DNA of 30,461 nucleotides from Parvibaculum sp040882025 (GTDB taxonomy: Bacteria > Pseudomonadota > Alphaproteobacteria > Parvibaculales > Parvibaculaceae). A program made the translations under genes and the position numbers. Position 1 is the first letter of the stretch. Each line of letters opens with the position of its first letter. The DNA is taken from NCBI RefSeq assembly GCF_040882025.1, contig NZ_JBBECC010000085.1, forward strand, positions 1-30,461. The letters are read 5' to 3'. The notes beneath the pieces are model-generated. The model did no database searches and was not told the DNA's origin. It saw nothing but the letters and a program-made list of their open reading frames with translations. Shown here piece by piece: positions 30,411 through 30,461 of the stretch.

Positions 30411-30461
30411 ACGTTGCATTTTTCACAACCCAAAACCGTCATGGCCCGATTTATTCGGGCC
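30411..30461 (-). repeat. Inverted copy of the 27808-27859 repeat, cut by the window edge
   Basis: Read on the minus strand, these 51 bases repeat 27808-27859 with about three differences. The window ends inside the palindromic part, so the full element probably continues to the right. The two copies face each other across the hydrolase-MFS unit. Confidence 0.8.

Larger units (their letters stand above)
30084..30461. other. Intergenic region at the right edge of the window
   Basis: About 378 bases without a supported gene. From left to right it holds the leader of the MFS gene, the dyad at 30218-30248, AT-rich sequence around 30345-30355 (TATAAAAAAG), a short stretch ending at CTGTCCGGTTAAG (30383-30395), and the truncated inverted repeat copy at 30411-30461. 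Small open frames here have no ribosome sites or recognisable content. Confidence 0.5.

Overview
The window looks like chromosomal DNA of an alphaproteobacterium, probably of the order Hyphomicrobiales and perhaps close to Parvibaculum. That placement is inference. It rests on high G+C content, dense short intergenic gaps, a DUF3126 gene, a GYF_2 (DUF4339) protein, a BTLCP/LapG-type protease, many acyl-CoA-type enzymes, and intergenic palindromes of a kind seen in this class. I found no rRNA, tRNA, CRISPR array, transposase or phage gene.

Layout. From 0 to 7.3 kb: three crotonase-fold (enoyl-CoA hydratase/isomerase) genes, a LapG-like periplasmic protease, a GYF_2 protein with a Cas2/SinR-like C-terminal region, an FKBP-type SlyD-like prolyl isomerase, and a minus-strand run of gamma-carbonic anhydrase-like protein, DUF192 protein, crotonase and an unknown exported protein. 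From 7.3 to 12.9 kb: a Tat-exported PhoX-type phosphatase with a possible Pho box, then a block of uncharacterised membrane or exported proteins, a DUF3126 protein and a small membrane peptide. From 12.9 to 17.5 kb: a short-chain dehydrogenase (SDR), a small unknown protein with an FAD-dependent amine oxidase, CysE, an alpha/beta hydrolase and a small YjfB-like protein.

From 17.6 to 23.3 kb: a formylglycine-type sulfatase or phosphonate monoester hydrolase, a crotonase lacking both usual catalytic acids, two SDRs, a small exported protein with a DUF427 protein, and a PilZ protein. From 23.3 to 30.5 kb: two paralogous alpha/beta hydrolases, an M20 amidohydrolase bracketed by two large nested palindromes, a Rap1a/Tai-like small exported protein, and two paralogous GPH-type MFS transporters. 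A second repeat family lies at 27.7-27.9 kb and at the right edge.

The overall theme is catabolism and acyl-CoA or ester turnover (four crotonases, three SDRs, three hydrolases, two transporters) mixed with housekeeping genes; no single complete pathway can be read. The most unusual material is non-coding: nested composite palindromes built from CGCGGAG/GCGAAGG-type units, a palindrome family with compensatory arm changes, and nearly terminator-free tail-to-tail packing of convergent genes.
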